Positions 8,767 to 16,933 of a DNA stretch of 64,000 nt are shown here, in pieces; within the stretch, counting starts at the first letter, position 1, and every line of letters begins with the position of its first letter. Below the pieces are notes generated by a model, which did no database searches, was not told the DNA's origin, and was given only the letters and a program-made list of their open reading frames with translations. Position numbers and translations under genes: made by a program. The DNA comes from Ferranicluibacter rubi (GTDB lineage: Bacteria; Pseudomonadota; Alphaproteobacteria; Rhizobiales; Rhizobiaceae), in assembly GCF_011603255.1 (NCBI RefSeq), contig NZ_JAANCM010000007.1:202242-266241 (forward strand), in the 5' to 3' direction.

Positions 8767-9365
8767 GCGCCGAACGCCTCTGCCGGCGGGATCTCGCCCG
8801 GGGCCTCGGCATCGATGCAAACGCCCATGAAGGCGCCGAGGCGGCGGGAATAATGATCGCGCACCAGGAGGTGGAGACCGCAATGGGCGCATGGGGCAGG
8901 GCTTGCCGAAACGCCGTCCGTGAAGCCCTTGCAGTGAACGCACTGGACGCGCCGCGTGGGGCCCCCGCGATGCTCGGTCTGGATCGCGTCCGCATCGATG
9001 CCCTGATGCAGGGCTTCGCTCGTGACGCGGCCGATGAAATCCTCGCTGCCGCTGACATAGAGCCGCGTTCCCATGGTCGCGGCAGAGAGCGTCGTCACGA
9101 GTTCGGCCAGCAGGTCCTCGACCCCCGATGCGACATGCAGGGCCTCGCAGGAGAGGGACGCCAGAAGCGTCTCCTGCCGGCAATCCGTGCTGCGCGGTGC
9201 GGGCGAAAAGAGGATGATCGTGCGGGACAGCGCGTCGTGCCGGCGAAAGGCTTCGGTCACGGCTGACGCACCTTCGCCTTCGGCAATGGCGATATGCCGC
9301 GTCGCTTGTCGAACCGGTATGAGCGTGCCGTAGAGCGGGCGGCTTTTGATGGGGGAAGGCTGCAT
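8763..9365 (-). CDS. Small four-cysteine subunit of the dimethylamine monooxygenase (DmmA-family-like)
   Basis: The 200-residue protein begins Met-Gln-Pro-Ser-Pro-Ile-Lys-Ser-Arg-Pro and carries a Cys-X2-Cys-X13-Cys-X2-Cys cluster near residues 140-160 (Cys-Val-His-Cys and Cys-Ala-His-Cys). Such a cluster could bind zinc or a rubredoxin-like iron. I recall small proteins of this kind annotated as dimethylamine monooxygenase subunit DmmA, but I am not certain of the letter. The N-terminal part resembles a nucleotide-binding fold of a reductase and may be a structural or electron-transfer partner. It overlaps the reductase gene by four bases and lies 78 bases downstream of the permease, with a strong hairpin in that gap. 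Confidence 0.65.
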   Translation of the reverse strand: MQPSPIKSRPLYGTLIPVRQATRHIAIAEGEGASAVTEAFRRHDALSRTIILFSPAPRSTDCRQETLLASLSCEALHVASGVEDLLAELVTTLSAATMGTRLYVSGSEDFIGRVTSEALHQGIDADAIQTEHRGGPTRRVQCVHCKGFTDGVSASPAPCAHCGLHLLVRDHYSRRLGAFMGVCIDAEAPGEIPPAEAFGA

Positions 9366-9399
9366 GGTCGTGTCTCGAAAATAATGTCAGGCGATCCAT

Positions 9400-9430
9400 T
9401 GGCAGACGGCGCGGATGGCGCCGTCTGCCA
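9400..9430 (-). promoter_or_regulatory. Intercistronic 13-bp perfect hairpin after the permease gene
   Basis: The arms TGGCAGACGGCGC (9400-9412) and GCGCCGTCTGCCA (9418-9430) are exact complements around a 5-base loop. The hairpin lies in the 78-base gap between the permease and the first demethylase gene. No T tract follows on the transcribed strand, so it looks more like an mRNA stability or partial-attenuation element than a full terminator. Confidence 0.5.
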
Positions 9431-9443
9431 TGTTGCACGGGTC

Positions 9444-11156
9444 TCAGGCGCTGAAGAACCAGTTGGACAGGAACACCACGGCCACCCCGGCGATAAGCGT
9501 GAGGTAGGGGAGCATGCCGGCCTTGCGGTGCATGGTCTCGCCGGGCTTCACGCCGAGATCCTCCAGCATCTGCGCCGGGAACTGTCCGCGATCCTGGATG
9601 TAGTGCCGGTAGAAGAAGACAGGGATGATCAGCGCGGCGGTGATGATGCCCGCCCACAGCGCCATCGGATTCCAGACCTTGGCGCCGGCTCCCATGAAGA
9701 CGGCATTGAGGAAGGCGAAGATGCCGCCGAGCGCAAGGAGGACGGTCGGTGCCCGGTAGGGCCGCGCGATGTGGCCGGAGTCGATCCGGTGCAGCCAGCC
9801 CGCGTTCAGGTTGAGGAAGTTGAAGATGATGTAGCCGCAATTCGACACGGCGAGGATGAAGAAGAAGCTGGTGGCATCGGCGCAGGCGATCGCCAGCACG
9901 ACGAGGTTGACGATGAGGTCCGTCCACATGGCCCGCGTCGGCGCACCGTGTTCGTTGACGTGGGAGAGGTATTTTGGCAGCCAGCCGTCGACGGAACCCT
10001 GGTAGAGCGTGCGCGAGGACCCAGCCATCGCCGTCATGAGGCAGAGCATCAGGGCGAGGATCATCAGCATGACCAGCAGGCTCTCGATCAGTGCGCCGCC
10101 ACCCACCATGTGCGCCATGGCAGCGGCAACGCCCGAGCCATCGACGATTGGTGTGGCGAGCATGCCGTTCAGCCCGAGGACGCCCTGGAAGGTGAAGGGA
10201 ACGAGGCTGAAGAGCGCGAGGCAGAGGAGGCCTGAGAAGAAGATGGCCTTGAACGTATCCTTGCCGGGATCGCGGAATTCGCTGGTGTAGCAGACCGCGG
10301 TCTCAAACCCGTAGGTCGACCAAGCCGCGATGAACATGCCGCCGAGGACGAGCGTCCAGCCGGCCACGTTCCAGGCACCGGGCTCTGGCGCATAAGGGGT
10401 GGCGAGCGGCACGAGCGGAGAGAAATTGGACCAGTTGACGCCGCCGGTGACGAGCGGCACGACCCCGACGATGACCATGGGGATGATGACGACGAGGCCG
10501 ATATATTTCTGCACCTTGGCGGTGCCGAGAATGCCGCGATGCTGCACGGCGAAGGTGACGAGCATCAGGATGGCGCCGATGAAGAACGCCGCGTTGAGCG
10601 AAAGCGAAACGGGGCCGAGTGTCGTCTGGAAGAGCGTCCAGGTGCGGATGGACGGCGTCAGCGCGGAGATGGCGGCGGCCGCTTTTTCCGCGTCGGGCAC
10701 CGTCAGCGTCGCGCCGTTGGCGGCGATCCAGTCGATGACGGATGCGCTGTCGACGGCCGGTACCGGGGCAAGCGCGTTGAGGATGTAGGCGGCGGCGATG
10801 GAGCAGCCGAGCGAGAGAACGGGCGACCACGCAAACCAGTTGCACCAGACCGAAAGCGGCGCGATGGGCTTGGCATAGCGCACCCAGGCCGAGGCGCCAT
10901 AGATGGAGGCTCCACCCGACTTGTTGGGGAAGAGGCCGGCGATCTCGGCATAGGTGAAGGACTGGATGAAGCCCATGATCATGGAGACGATCCAGACCGC
11001 GAAGGCGAGCGTACCCACCGTCCCGGCGATGCCGCCGATCGAGAAGAGGACGAGCGCCGGCACGCCGCTTGCGACCCAGAAGGCGCCTGTCCAGTTGATG
11101 CTACGATGCAGTTTTCCCGGCTCCGAAAGCTCGGAGCTTATGACTGTTGTCGACAT
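9444..11156 (-). CDS. APC-superfamily permease, candidate methylated-amine carrier
   Basis: The 570-residue inner-membrane protein has about twelve hydrophobic segments, and the first carries the Ser-Ile-Gly-Gly-Ile-Ala-Gly-Thr-Val-Gly run of amino acid/polyamine/organocation carriers. It is the first gene of the minus-strand operon that continues into the dimethylamine demethylase, tmm and tdm, so I infer uptake of trimethylamine, dimethylamine or another small amine. Marine bacteria with this pathway often use a binding-protein ABC system for TMAO; none is present here. The start at 11156 gives a hydrophilic N terminus of about 20 residues before the first helix. The divergent regulator gene begins about 500 bases away. 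Confidence 0.75.
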   Translation of the reverse strand: MSTTVISSELSEPGKLHRSINWTGAFWVASGVPALVLFSIGGIAGTVGTLAFAVWIVSMIMGFIQSFTYAEIAGLFPNKSGGASIYGASAWVRYAKPIAPLSVWCNWFAWSPVLSLGCSIAAAYILNALAPVPAVDSASVIDWIAANGATLTVPDAEKAAAAISALTPSIRTWTLFQTTLGPVSLSLNAAFFIGAILMLVTFAVQHRGILGTAKVQKYIGLVVIIPMVIVGVVPLVTGGVNWSNFSPLVPLATPYAPEPGAWNVAGWTLVLGGMFIAAWSTYGFETAVCYTSEFRDPGKDTFKAIFFSGLLCLALFSLVPFTFQGVLGLNGMLATPIVDGSGVAAAMAHMVGGGALIESLLVMLMILALMLCLMTAMAGSSRTLYQGSVDGWLPKYLSHVNEHGAPTRAMWTDLIVNLVVLAIACADATSFFFILAVSNCGYIIFNFLNLNAGWLHRIDSGHIARPYRAPTVLLALGGIFAFLNAVFMGAGAKVWNPMALWAGIITAALIIPVFFYRHYIQDRGQFPAQMLEDLGVKPGETMHRKAGMLPYLTLIAGVAVVFLSNWFFSA

Positions 11157-11651
11157 AGCTGTTCCCCGCCACGTTCTGTTTTGTGTAAGTCCGACTGCTA
11201 TTGAAGCCGATGGAGATCGGCTGGCATGTTCAGCGGGTCCTGTTGCTGGCTGACCCCCTGCTGCATGAAATCGTCCGAGAGCCGGGCGATCCGGTACGCG
11301 TTGCGCGCTTGCCCTGTTATGGCGGCGTCGGGTGTCTTTCCGGGCCGGCTGTCGGGTTCTTGGGAGGGATCATGCTGCCGGGTTTCCGCTTTGTCAAAGG
11401 TTCTTCTTTAAGAGAAACAAATTTTCTTCTTAATTTTTAGACTTGCAAATTTTATAGGCAAAGATCGTTTTTGAGTGCGCCTGCTGATCAATCGCTAGCC
11501 CTTTCCAAGCCGAATAGAGATTGCCCCAGGTCATGCTGCACTTCATAATGGTGAGCCGTTCCGTCTTCGGGACCCAAGCCCCTGTCGCCGTAGAGCCTGT
11601 TCCAGCACCGGCCTTGCGGGCCGGCACCCTCTTCAAACAACGGGAGACGAT
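11157..11651. promoter_or_regulatory. Divergent control region between permease operon and XRE-cupin regulator
   Basis: These 495 bases hold no convincing gene. The part nearest the regulator (11400-11460) is much richer in A and T than the surroundings and contains a 26-bp imperfect palindrome described separately. Promoters for both directions are expected here, but I could not assign -35 and -10 boxes with confidence. Confidence 0.5.
11408..11433. promoter_or_regulatory. Candidate operator of the XRE-cupin regulator (site 1)
   Basis: A 26-bp imperfect palindrome is bounded by TTAAGA on the left and TCTTAA on the right. Its first 21 bases follow the pattern TTAA-n-AGAAA-n-AAA-n-TTTC-n-T. 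The same pattern recurs in the same orientation at 12317-12337, just before mgsA. Two copies flanking the regulator gene suggest that this regulator binds both. Confidence 0.5.
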
Positions 11652-12311
11652 GTGTCGGAACCGGCCAAACCTGTGATACTTGCCCAGGACCCGCATGCGG
11701 TTCGTGAGCCGAAGGAAAACAATCTCGAAATGGCGATCGGCCATGAGGTGCGCGCTTATCGCAAGCGCCTGGGGATCACCGTATCGGATCTTGCGGGCGC
11801 GACGGGGCTTTCGGTCGGCATGCTGTCTAAGATCGAGAACGGCAACATATCGCCCTCGTTGACCACGCTGCAATCGCTGTCGAAGGCGCTCGGCGTACCG
11901 CTGACCGCGTTCTTCCGCAGCTTCGAGGAGCCGCGCAACGCCATCTTCGTCAAGGCGGGGGAGGGCGTCAATATCGAACGGCGGGGCACGCGGGCCGGCC
12001 ATCAGTACAGCCTGCTCGGCCATATCGACAACAATTCGAGCGGGGTCACGGTCGAGCCCTACCTGATCACGCTGACGACGGAGTCCGACGTGTTCCCGAC
12101 CTTCCAGCACGAAGGCATGGAGTTCCTTTACATGCTGGACGGCGCGGTAACCTATCGCCATGGCGACCGGACGTTCGACATGGAGGCGGGCGACAGCCTG
12201 TTCTTCGACGCCGACGCGCCGCATGGCCCGAGCGTGCTGACGAAACTTCCCGCACGCTACCTGTCCATCATTTCCTACCCCACCAAGCGCAATGGTGGTG
12301 ACGGGCAATGA
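11652..12311 (+). CDS. XRE-family transcriptional regulator with cupin sensor domain
   Basis: The 219-residue protein has a helix-turn-helix of the XRE type at residues about 28-82 (Ser-Asp-Leu-Ala-Gly-Ala-Thr-Gly-Leu-Ser-Val-Gly-Met-Leu-Ser-Lys-Ile-Glu-Asn-Gly). A cupin_2 fold follows at about 130-210 (His-Glu-Gly-Met-Glu-Phe and Asp-Ala-Pro-His-Gly-Pro). Regulators of this build often sense a small metabolite in the cupin and control adjacent catabolic genes. The GTG start at 11652 has GGGAG about six bases upstream. It lies between the permease operon and the mgs operon, each of which has a copy of the candidate operator, so it probably controls both and itself. Confidence 0.85.
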   Translation: MSEPAKPVILAQDPHAVREPKENNLEMAIGHEVRAYRKRLGITVSDLAGATGLSVGMLSKIENGNISPSLTTLQSLSKALGVPLTAFFRSFEEPRNAIFVKAGEGVNIERRGTRAGHQYSLLGHIDNNSSGVTVEPYLITLTTESDVFPTFQHEGMEFLYMLDGAVTYRHGDRTFDMEAGDSLFFDADAPHGPSVLTKLPARYLSIISYPTKRNGGDGQ

Positions 12312-12316
12312 TTGCC

Positions 12317-12337
12317 TTAAAAGAAAAAAAGTTTCCT
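12317..12337 (+). promoter_or_regulatory. Candidate operator of the XRE-cupin regulator (site 2)
   Basis: The 21 bases match site 1 at 17 positions in the pattern TTAA-n-AGAAA-n-AAA-n-TTTC-n-T, in the same orientation. The site lies 6 bases after the regulator stop codon and about 62 bases before the mgsA start, where it could control the N-methylglutamate synthase operon. Confidence 0.5.
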
Positions 12338-12399
12338 GGAGATTGATATCTGCCGATGCGCATGTTAGCCCTTGACCATCAAAGAACAGGATGGTGGCC

Positions 12400-13302
12400 A
12401 TGTGCGGCATTGTGGGATTGTTTCTGAAAGACGAGACGCTGCGGCCGGAGCTTGGCCGCATGCTGTCGGATATGCTCATCACCATGACCGACAGGGGCCC
12501 GGACTCCGCCGGCATTGCGATCTATAACGCGCCCTCCGCCGGCACATGGAAGCTGACGCTGCAGTCGGCGGAGCCGGACGTCGATTTTGCAGGCCTTTCC
12601 GAGGCGCTTGTGGCCGGCAACATTCCCGCCCGCGTCACGGTCAAGGATACGCATGCTGTCGTCGAAACGACGGCCGGCATTGCGGACGTCCGAACCTTCT
12701 TGACGGAGGCCCGTCCGAAGATCCGTATCATGGGGACCGGCGAAAGCGTCGAGATCTACAAGGAAACCGGACTTCCGAAGGACGTGGTCGACCGGTTCAA
12801 CGTCCGTGCGATGAGCGGCACGCACGGTATCGGTCACACGCGCATGGCAACGGAATCGGCGGTGACGACGCTCGGGGCGCATCCGTTTTCGACCGGCGCC
12901 GACCAGTGCCTCGTCCACAACGGCTCGCTCTCCAACCACAACAATCTGCGCCGCACGCTGATCCGCGAGGGCATGACCTTCGAGACGCAGAACGACAGCG
13001 AGGTGGCGGCCGCCTATCTCACCGCCGAGATGGGCAAGGGCAAGGATCTGGGCGAGGCGCTGACCGGCGCGCTTGACGATCTCGACGGCTTCTTCACCTT
13101 CGTTGTCGGCACGAAATCCGGCTTCGGCGTGGTGCGCGATCCCATCGCCTGCAAGCCGGCTGTGATGGCCGAGACCGACCAGTACGTCGCCTTCGGCTCC
13201 GAATACCGGGCGCTGGTCAACCTGCCGGGCATCGAGACCGCCCGCGTGTGGGAGCCGGAGCCCGCCACCGTCTATTTCTGGGATCACGAGAAGGCCGCCT
13301 GA
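12400..13302 (+). CDS. mgsA: N-methylglutamate synthase subunit A (class II glutamine amidotransferase, GlxB-like)
   Basis: The 300-residue protein is a class II glutamine amidotransferase domain. Starting at the ATG at 12400 puts the catalytic cysteine at position 2 (Met-Cys-Gly-Ile-Val-Gly), as this family requires; an in-frame ATG three codons earlier would not. Asp-Arg-Gly-Pro-Asp-Ser-Ala-Gly and Gly-His-Thr-Arg-Met-Ala-Thr are conserved parts of the fold. With the next two genes it matches the split glutamate-synthase-like complex that turns gamma-glutamylmethylamide into N-methylglutamate. Rhizobial genomes often call the same set glxBCD. The linked gmaS and the dehydrogenase operon favour the methylamine role. 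Confidence 0.82.
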   Translation: MCGIVGLFLKDETLRPELGRMLSDMLITMTDRGPDSAGIAIYNAPSAGTWKLTLQSAEPDVDFAGLSEALVAGNIPARVTVKDTHAVVETTAGIADVRTFLTEARPKIRIMGTGESVEIYKETGLPKDVVDRFNVRAMSGTHGIGHTRMATESAVTTLGAHPFSTGADQCLVHNGSLSNHNNLRRTLIREGMTFETQNDSEVAAAYLTAEMGKGKDLGEALTGALDDLDGFFTFVVGTKSGFGVVRDPIACKPAVMAETDQYVAFGSEYRALVNLPGIETARVWEPEPATVYFWDHEKAA

Positions 13303-13371
13303 GACCCGAAGGGACGCCAGGAAAAGTGGGAACCGGTTTTCCGTCCGGCGTCCCGGTCATAGAGGAACACA

Positions 13372-14058
13372 ATGCCGACATTCGACCTGTCCTCCACGCC
13401 GCTGCGCGAGCTCAACAGTGCTCTTCACGCCCTGTCCAAGGGCGCCAACGACACGGCGTTCGACGTCGTCAATCCGCGCGGTGCCCACGCGGTCGCCGTC
13501 GGCATCGATGCGCCCGTCACCGTCGAGGTGCGGGGGTCCGTCGGCTATTATTGCGCCGGCATGAACGACGGGGGCATGGTCACCGTCCATGGTTCGGCAG
13601 GGCCGGGTGTCGCCGAAAACATGATGTCCGGCACTGTCGTCATCGAGGGCGATGCCAGCCAGTATGCGGGCGCCACAGGGCAGGGTGGTCTCCTCGTCAT
13701 CAAGGGCAATGCGGCCTCGCGCTGCGGCATTTCCATGAAGGGCATCGACATCGTCGTCCATGGCAATATCGGTCATATGTCGGCCTTCATGGGCCAGTCC
13801 GGCCATCTCGTCGTGCTGGGCGATGCCGGCGATGCGCTCGGCGACAGTCTCTACGAGGCGAAGCTGTTCGTGCGCGGCACGGTCAAAAGCCTCGGCACCG
13901 ACTGCATCGAGAAGCCAATGCGGCCGGAGCATCTGGAGACCTTGCGCGGGCTGCTCGAACGCGCTGGTGCGACCGATGCGAAGCCGGAGGAGTTCCGGCG
14001 CTACGGTTCGGCGCGCACGCTCTACACATTCAACATCGACAATGCCGACGCATATTGA
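13372..14058 (+). CDS. mgsB: N-methylglutamate synthase subunit B (GXGXG-repeat domain, GlxC-like)
   Basis: The 228-residue protein corresponds to the C-terminal beta-helix domain of glutamate synthase, here encoded as a separate gene. The repeated glycine turns are visible from about residue 55 to 165 (for example Gly-Asp-Ala-Ser-Gln-Tyr-Ala-Gly and Gly-Asn-Ala-Ala-Ser-Arg-Cys-Gly). It has no catalytic residues of its own and would serve as scaffold between the amidotransferase and FMN subunits. AGGAAC lies just before the ATG. Gaps of 69 and 18 bases to its neighbours indicate one operon. Confidence 0.83.
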   Translation: MPTFDLSSTPLRELNSALHALSKGANDTAFDVVNPRGAHAVAVGIDAPVTVEVRGSVGYYCAGMNDGGMVTVHGSAGPGVAENMMSGTVVIEGDASQYAGATGQGGLLVIKGNAASRCGISMKGIDIVVHGNIGHMSAFMGQSGHLVVLGDAGDALGDSLYEAKLFVRGTVKSLGTDCIEKPMRPEHLETLRGLLERAGATDAKPEEFRRYGSARTLYTFNIDNADAY

Positions 14059-14076
14059 AGGCCCGAGGGATCATCC

Positions 14077-15405
14077 ATGAGCTATCACAACCCCTACACC
14101 CCGCCGCGCAAGTCGGCGACCTTCGACGATGCGACGCTGGCCGAGATCCGGCGTGCAGCCGCCACCGGCATCTACGACATTCGCGGCGCGGGCACGAAGC
14201 GCAAGCTGCCGCATTTCGATGACCTTCTGTTTCTCGGCGCCTCGATTTCGCGCTACCCGCTCGAAGGCTACCGGGAGAAGTGCGACACGTCCGTCGTCCT
14301 CGGCACGCGTTTCGCCAAGAAGCCGATCCGCCTGAAGACGCCGATCACCATTGCCGGCATGTCGTTCGGGGCCCTTTCCGGCAATGCCAAGGAAGCGCTC
14401 GGGCGCGGCGCGACGATCGCCGGCACCTCGACTACGACGGGCGACGGGGGCATGACCGACGAGGAGCGCGGGCATAGCGAGATGCTGGTCTACCAGTATC
14501 TTCCGTCGCGCTACGGCATGAACCCGCGCGACCTGCGCCGCGCCGATGCGATCGAGATTGTCATCGGGCAGGGCGCCAAGCCTGGCGGCGGCGGCATGTT
14601 GCTCGGGCAGAAGATCTCTGACCGCGTCGCCCAGATGCGCAACCTGCCCAAGGGCATCGACCAGCGGTCGGCCTGCCGTCACCCGGACTGGACCGGCCCG
14701 GACGATCTGGAAATCAAGATCCTCGAACTGCGCGAGATCACCGACTGGGAAAAGCCGATCTACGTGAAGGTCGGCGGATCCCGGCCCTATTACGACACGG
14801 CGCTGGCCGTGAAGGCCGGCGCCGATGTGGTCGTGCTCGACGGCATGCAGGGCGGCACGGCTGCGACGCAGGACGTCTTCATCGAGAATGTCGGCATGCC
14901 GATCCTGGCCTGCATCCGCCCGGCCGTCCAGGCGCTGCAGGATCTCGGGCTTCACCGCAGCGTTCAGCTCATCGTCTCCGGCGGCATCCGGTCGGGCGCG
15001 GATGTGGCGAAGGCCCTGGCGCTTGGCGCGGATGCGGTGGCCATCGGAACGGCCGCGCTTGTGGCGCTCGGCGACAACGACCCGAAGTGGGAAGAAGAAT
15101 ATCAGAAGCTTGGCACGACAGCCGGCGCCTATGACGACTGGCACGAGGGCAAGGATCCGGCCGGCATCACCACGCAGGACCCGGAACTCGCTGCCCGCCT
15201 CGACCCGGTCGCGGCCGGACGCCGGCTTGCCAACTACCTCAAGGTCATGACGCTGGAGGCGCAGACGATCGCACGCGCCTGCGGCAAGAACCACCTGCAC
15301 AATCTGGAGCCCGAAGACCTCTGCGCGCTGACGATGGAAGCTGCCGCCATGGCGCAGATCCCGCTCGCCGGCACCAGCTGGTACCCGGGCAAGGGAGGCT
15401 TCTGA
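14077..15405 (+). CDS. mgsC: N-methylglutamate synthase subunit C (FMN-binding glutamate-synthase-like, GlxD-like)
   Basis: The 442-residue protein is the FMN-barrel domain of glutamate synthase as a free-standing subunit. It shows Ala-Gly-Met-Ser-Phe-Gly-Ala-Leu-Ser at about residues 93-101, Pro-Gly-Gly-Gly-Gly-Met-Leu at 168-174, and the late Ser-Gly-Gly-Ile-Arg-Ser-Gly-Ala-Asp phosphate-binding loop. Conserved cysteines occur near the C terminus. In the methylamine pathway it would reduce the imine formed with the methylamine group released from gamma-glutamylmethylamide. It is 18 bases downstream of mgsB and 149 bases upstream of gmaS. Confidence 0.83.
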   Translation: MSYHNPYTPPRKSATFDDATLAEIRRAAATGIYDIRGAGTKRKLPHFDDLLFLGASISRYPLEGYREKCDTSVVLGTRFAKKPIRLKTPITIAGMSFGALSGNAKEALGRGATIAGTSTTTGDGGMTDEERGHSEMLVYQYLPSRYGMNPRDLRRADAIEIVIGQGAKPGGGGMLLGQKISDRVAQMRNLPKGIDQRSACRHPDWTGPDDLEIKILELREITDWEKPIYVKVGGSRPYYDTALAVKAGADVVVLDGMQGGTAATQDVFIENVGMPILACIRPAVQALQDLGLHRSVQLIVSGGIRSGADVAKALALGADAVAIGTAALVALGDNDPKWEEEYQKLGTTAGAYDDWHEGKDPAGITTQDPELAARLDPVAAGRRLANYLKVMTLEAQTIARACGKNHLHNLEPEDLCALTMEAAAMAQIPLAGTSWYPGKGGF

Positions 15406-15553
15406 CAGACCGTCCCGTTTTCGCGGCATCACCATGAGACGAAGCGACCAAGCTTCGCCGAGGGATGCTCCGGCCGGACGGAAAGGCAGGACCGCGTTTG
15501 GGAGGATGCGGTTCGCCATCGTTAAGTGTCTGATAATCCATAAGGGGAACGAC

Positions 15554-16861
15554 GTGACACTGGATCTCTCGACCTATGCCGCGGAGCACGGCATCCGCTA
15601 CTTCATGATCAGTTACACCGATCTTTTCGGTGCCCAGCGCGCCAAGCTCGTGCCGGCGCAGGCCATCGCCGACATGCAGGCGGATGGCGCAGGATTTGCG
15701 GGCTTTGCGACCTGGCTCGACCTGTCGCCGGCCCATCCCGATCTCTTCGCGCTGCCGGACCCGTCCTCGGTGATCCAGCTGCCGTGGAAGAAGGACGTGG
15801 CCTGGGTGGCGGCCGATTGCCGAATGGACGACAAGCCGCTCGACCAGGCGCCGCGCGTGCTGTTGAAGCGGCTGGTGGCGGAAGCCGCCGAGATGGGGCT
15901 CAGGGTCAAGACCGGCGTCGAGCCGGAGTTCTTCCTCACCTCCGCCGACGGATCGGTCATTTCCGACGTGTACGACACGGCGGAAAAGCCCTGCTACGAC
16001 CAACAGGCCGTGATGCGGCGGTTCGACGTGATCGCCGAGATCTGCGATGCGATGCTGGAACTTGGCTGGAAGCCCTACCAGAACGACCATGAAGACGCGA
16101 ACGGCCAATTCGAGATGAACTGGGAATATGACGATGTTCTCGCCACGGCCGACAAGCATTCGTTCTTCAAGTTCATGGTCAAATCCATCGCCGAGAAGCA
16201 CGGGCTGCGCGCCACCTTCATGCCGAAGCCGTTCAAGGGGCTGACCGGCAATGGCTGCCACGCCCATATCTCGGTCTGGGATCTGGCGGGCAAAACCAAT
16301 GTCTTTGCCGACCCCGACATGCCGTTCGGGCTTTCCGCGACCGGAAAGACTTTCCTCGGTGGCATTATGAAGCATGCTTCAGCTCTTGCGGCCATCACCA
16401 ACCCGACCGTCAATTCCTACAAGCGCATCAACGCGCCACGCACCGTGTCCGGGGCCACCTGGGCGCCGAACACGGTGACATGGACCGGCAACAACCGCAC
16501 GCATATGGTGCGCGTTCCCGGCCCCGGCCGTTTCGAACTTCGCCTGCCGGACGGCGCCGTCAACCCCTACCTGTTACAGGCGATCATCCTTGCCGCGGGC
16601 ATGTCGGGTATGCGCACCAACGCCGATCCCGGCCCGCATCACGATATCGACATGTATCGCGAAGGCCATACGGTGACGAACGCGCCGCGGCTGCCGCTGA
16701 ATCTGCTCGACGCCCTGCGCGACTATGAGAAGGACGACGCGTTACAGGTGGCGATGGGCAGGGATTTTTCCGCCGCCTATCTCAAGCTGAAACATGGCGA
16801 GTGGACGAGCTATTGCAGCCATTTCACAGACTGGGAGAGGGAGACGACGCTCGATGTCTAG
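15554..16861 (+). CDS. gmaS: Gamma-glutamylmethylamide synthetase (glutamine-synthetase-like)
   Basis: The 435-residue enzyme belongs to the type III glutamine synthetase-like group and should join methylamine to glutamate with ATP to give gamma-glutamylmethylamide. The active-site segments are Gly-Val-Glu-Pro-Glu-Phe-Phe near residue 125, Asn-Gly-Cys-His-Ala-His-Ile-Ser near 236 and Arg-Phe-Glu-Leu-Arg-Leu-Pro-Asp-Gly near 330. I chose the GTG at 15554 because AAGGGGAA precedes it and the protein then starts Met-Thr-Leu-Asp-Leu-Ser; the frame is open 40 codons further up without protein-like sequence. A glutamine synthetase acting on another amine is possible, but the neighbours argue for GmaS. 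Confidence 0.83.
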   Translation: MTLDLSTYAAEHGIRYFMISYTDLFGAQRAKLVPAQAIADMQADGAGFAGFATWLDLSPAHPDLFALPDPSSVIQLPWKKDVAWVAADCRMDDKPLDQAPRVLLKRLVAEAAEMGLRVKTGVEPEFFLTSADGSVISDVYDTAEKPCYDQQAVMRRFDVIAEICDAMLELGWKPYQNDHEDANGQFEMNWEYDDVLATADKHSFFKFMVKSIAEKHGLRATFMPKPFKGLTGNGCHAHISVWDLAGKTNVFADPDMPFGLSATGKTFLGGIMKHASALAAITNPTVNSYKRINAPRTVSGATWAPNTVTWTGNNRTHMVRVPGPGRFELRLPDGAVNPYLLQAIILAAGMSGMRTNADPGPHHDIDMYREGHTVTNAPRLPLNLLDALRDYEKDDALQVAMGRDFSAAYLKLKHGEWTSYCSHFTDWERETTLDV

Positions 16862-16933
16862 GCATCCGGCATTTCCCCACCGGCCTAGCGACACGGGTCG
16901 AACGTCATCATTGCTCAAACGAAAGGACGCGTC

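Noticed and set aside
8767..9927. Long upstream extension of the demethylase reductase frame
   Set aside because: It overlaps the small subunit and permease genes on the same strand in another frame and shows the Arg/His/Ala-rich composition of a shadow frame.
14071..15519. 482-codon open frame opposite mgsC
   Set aside because: It is a shadow of mgsC caused by high GC; no family pattern and no ribosome site.
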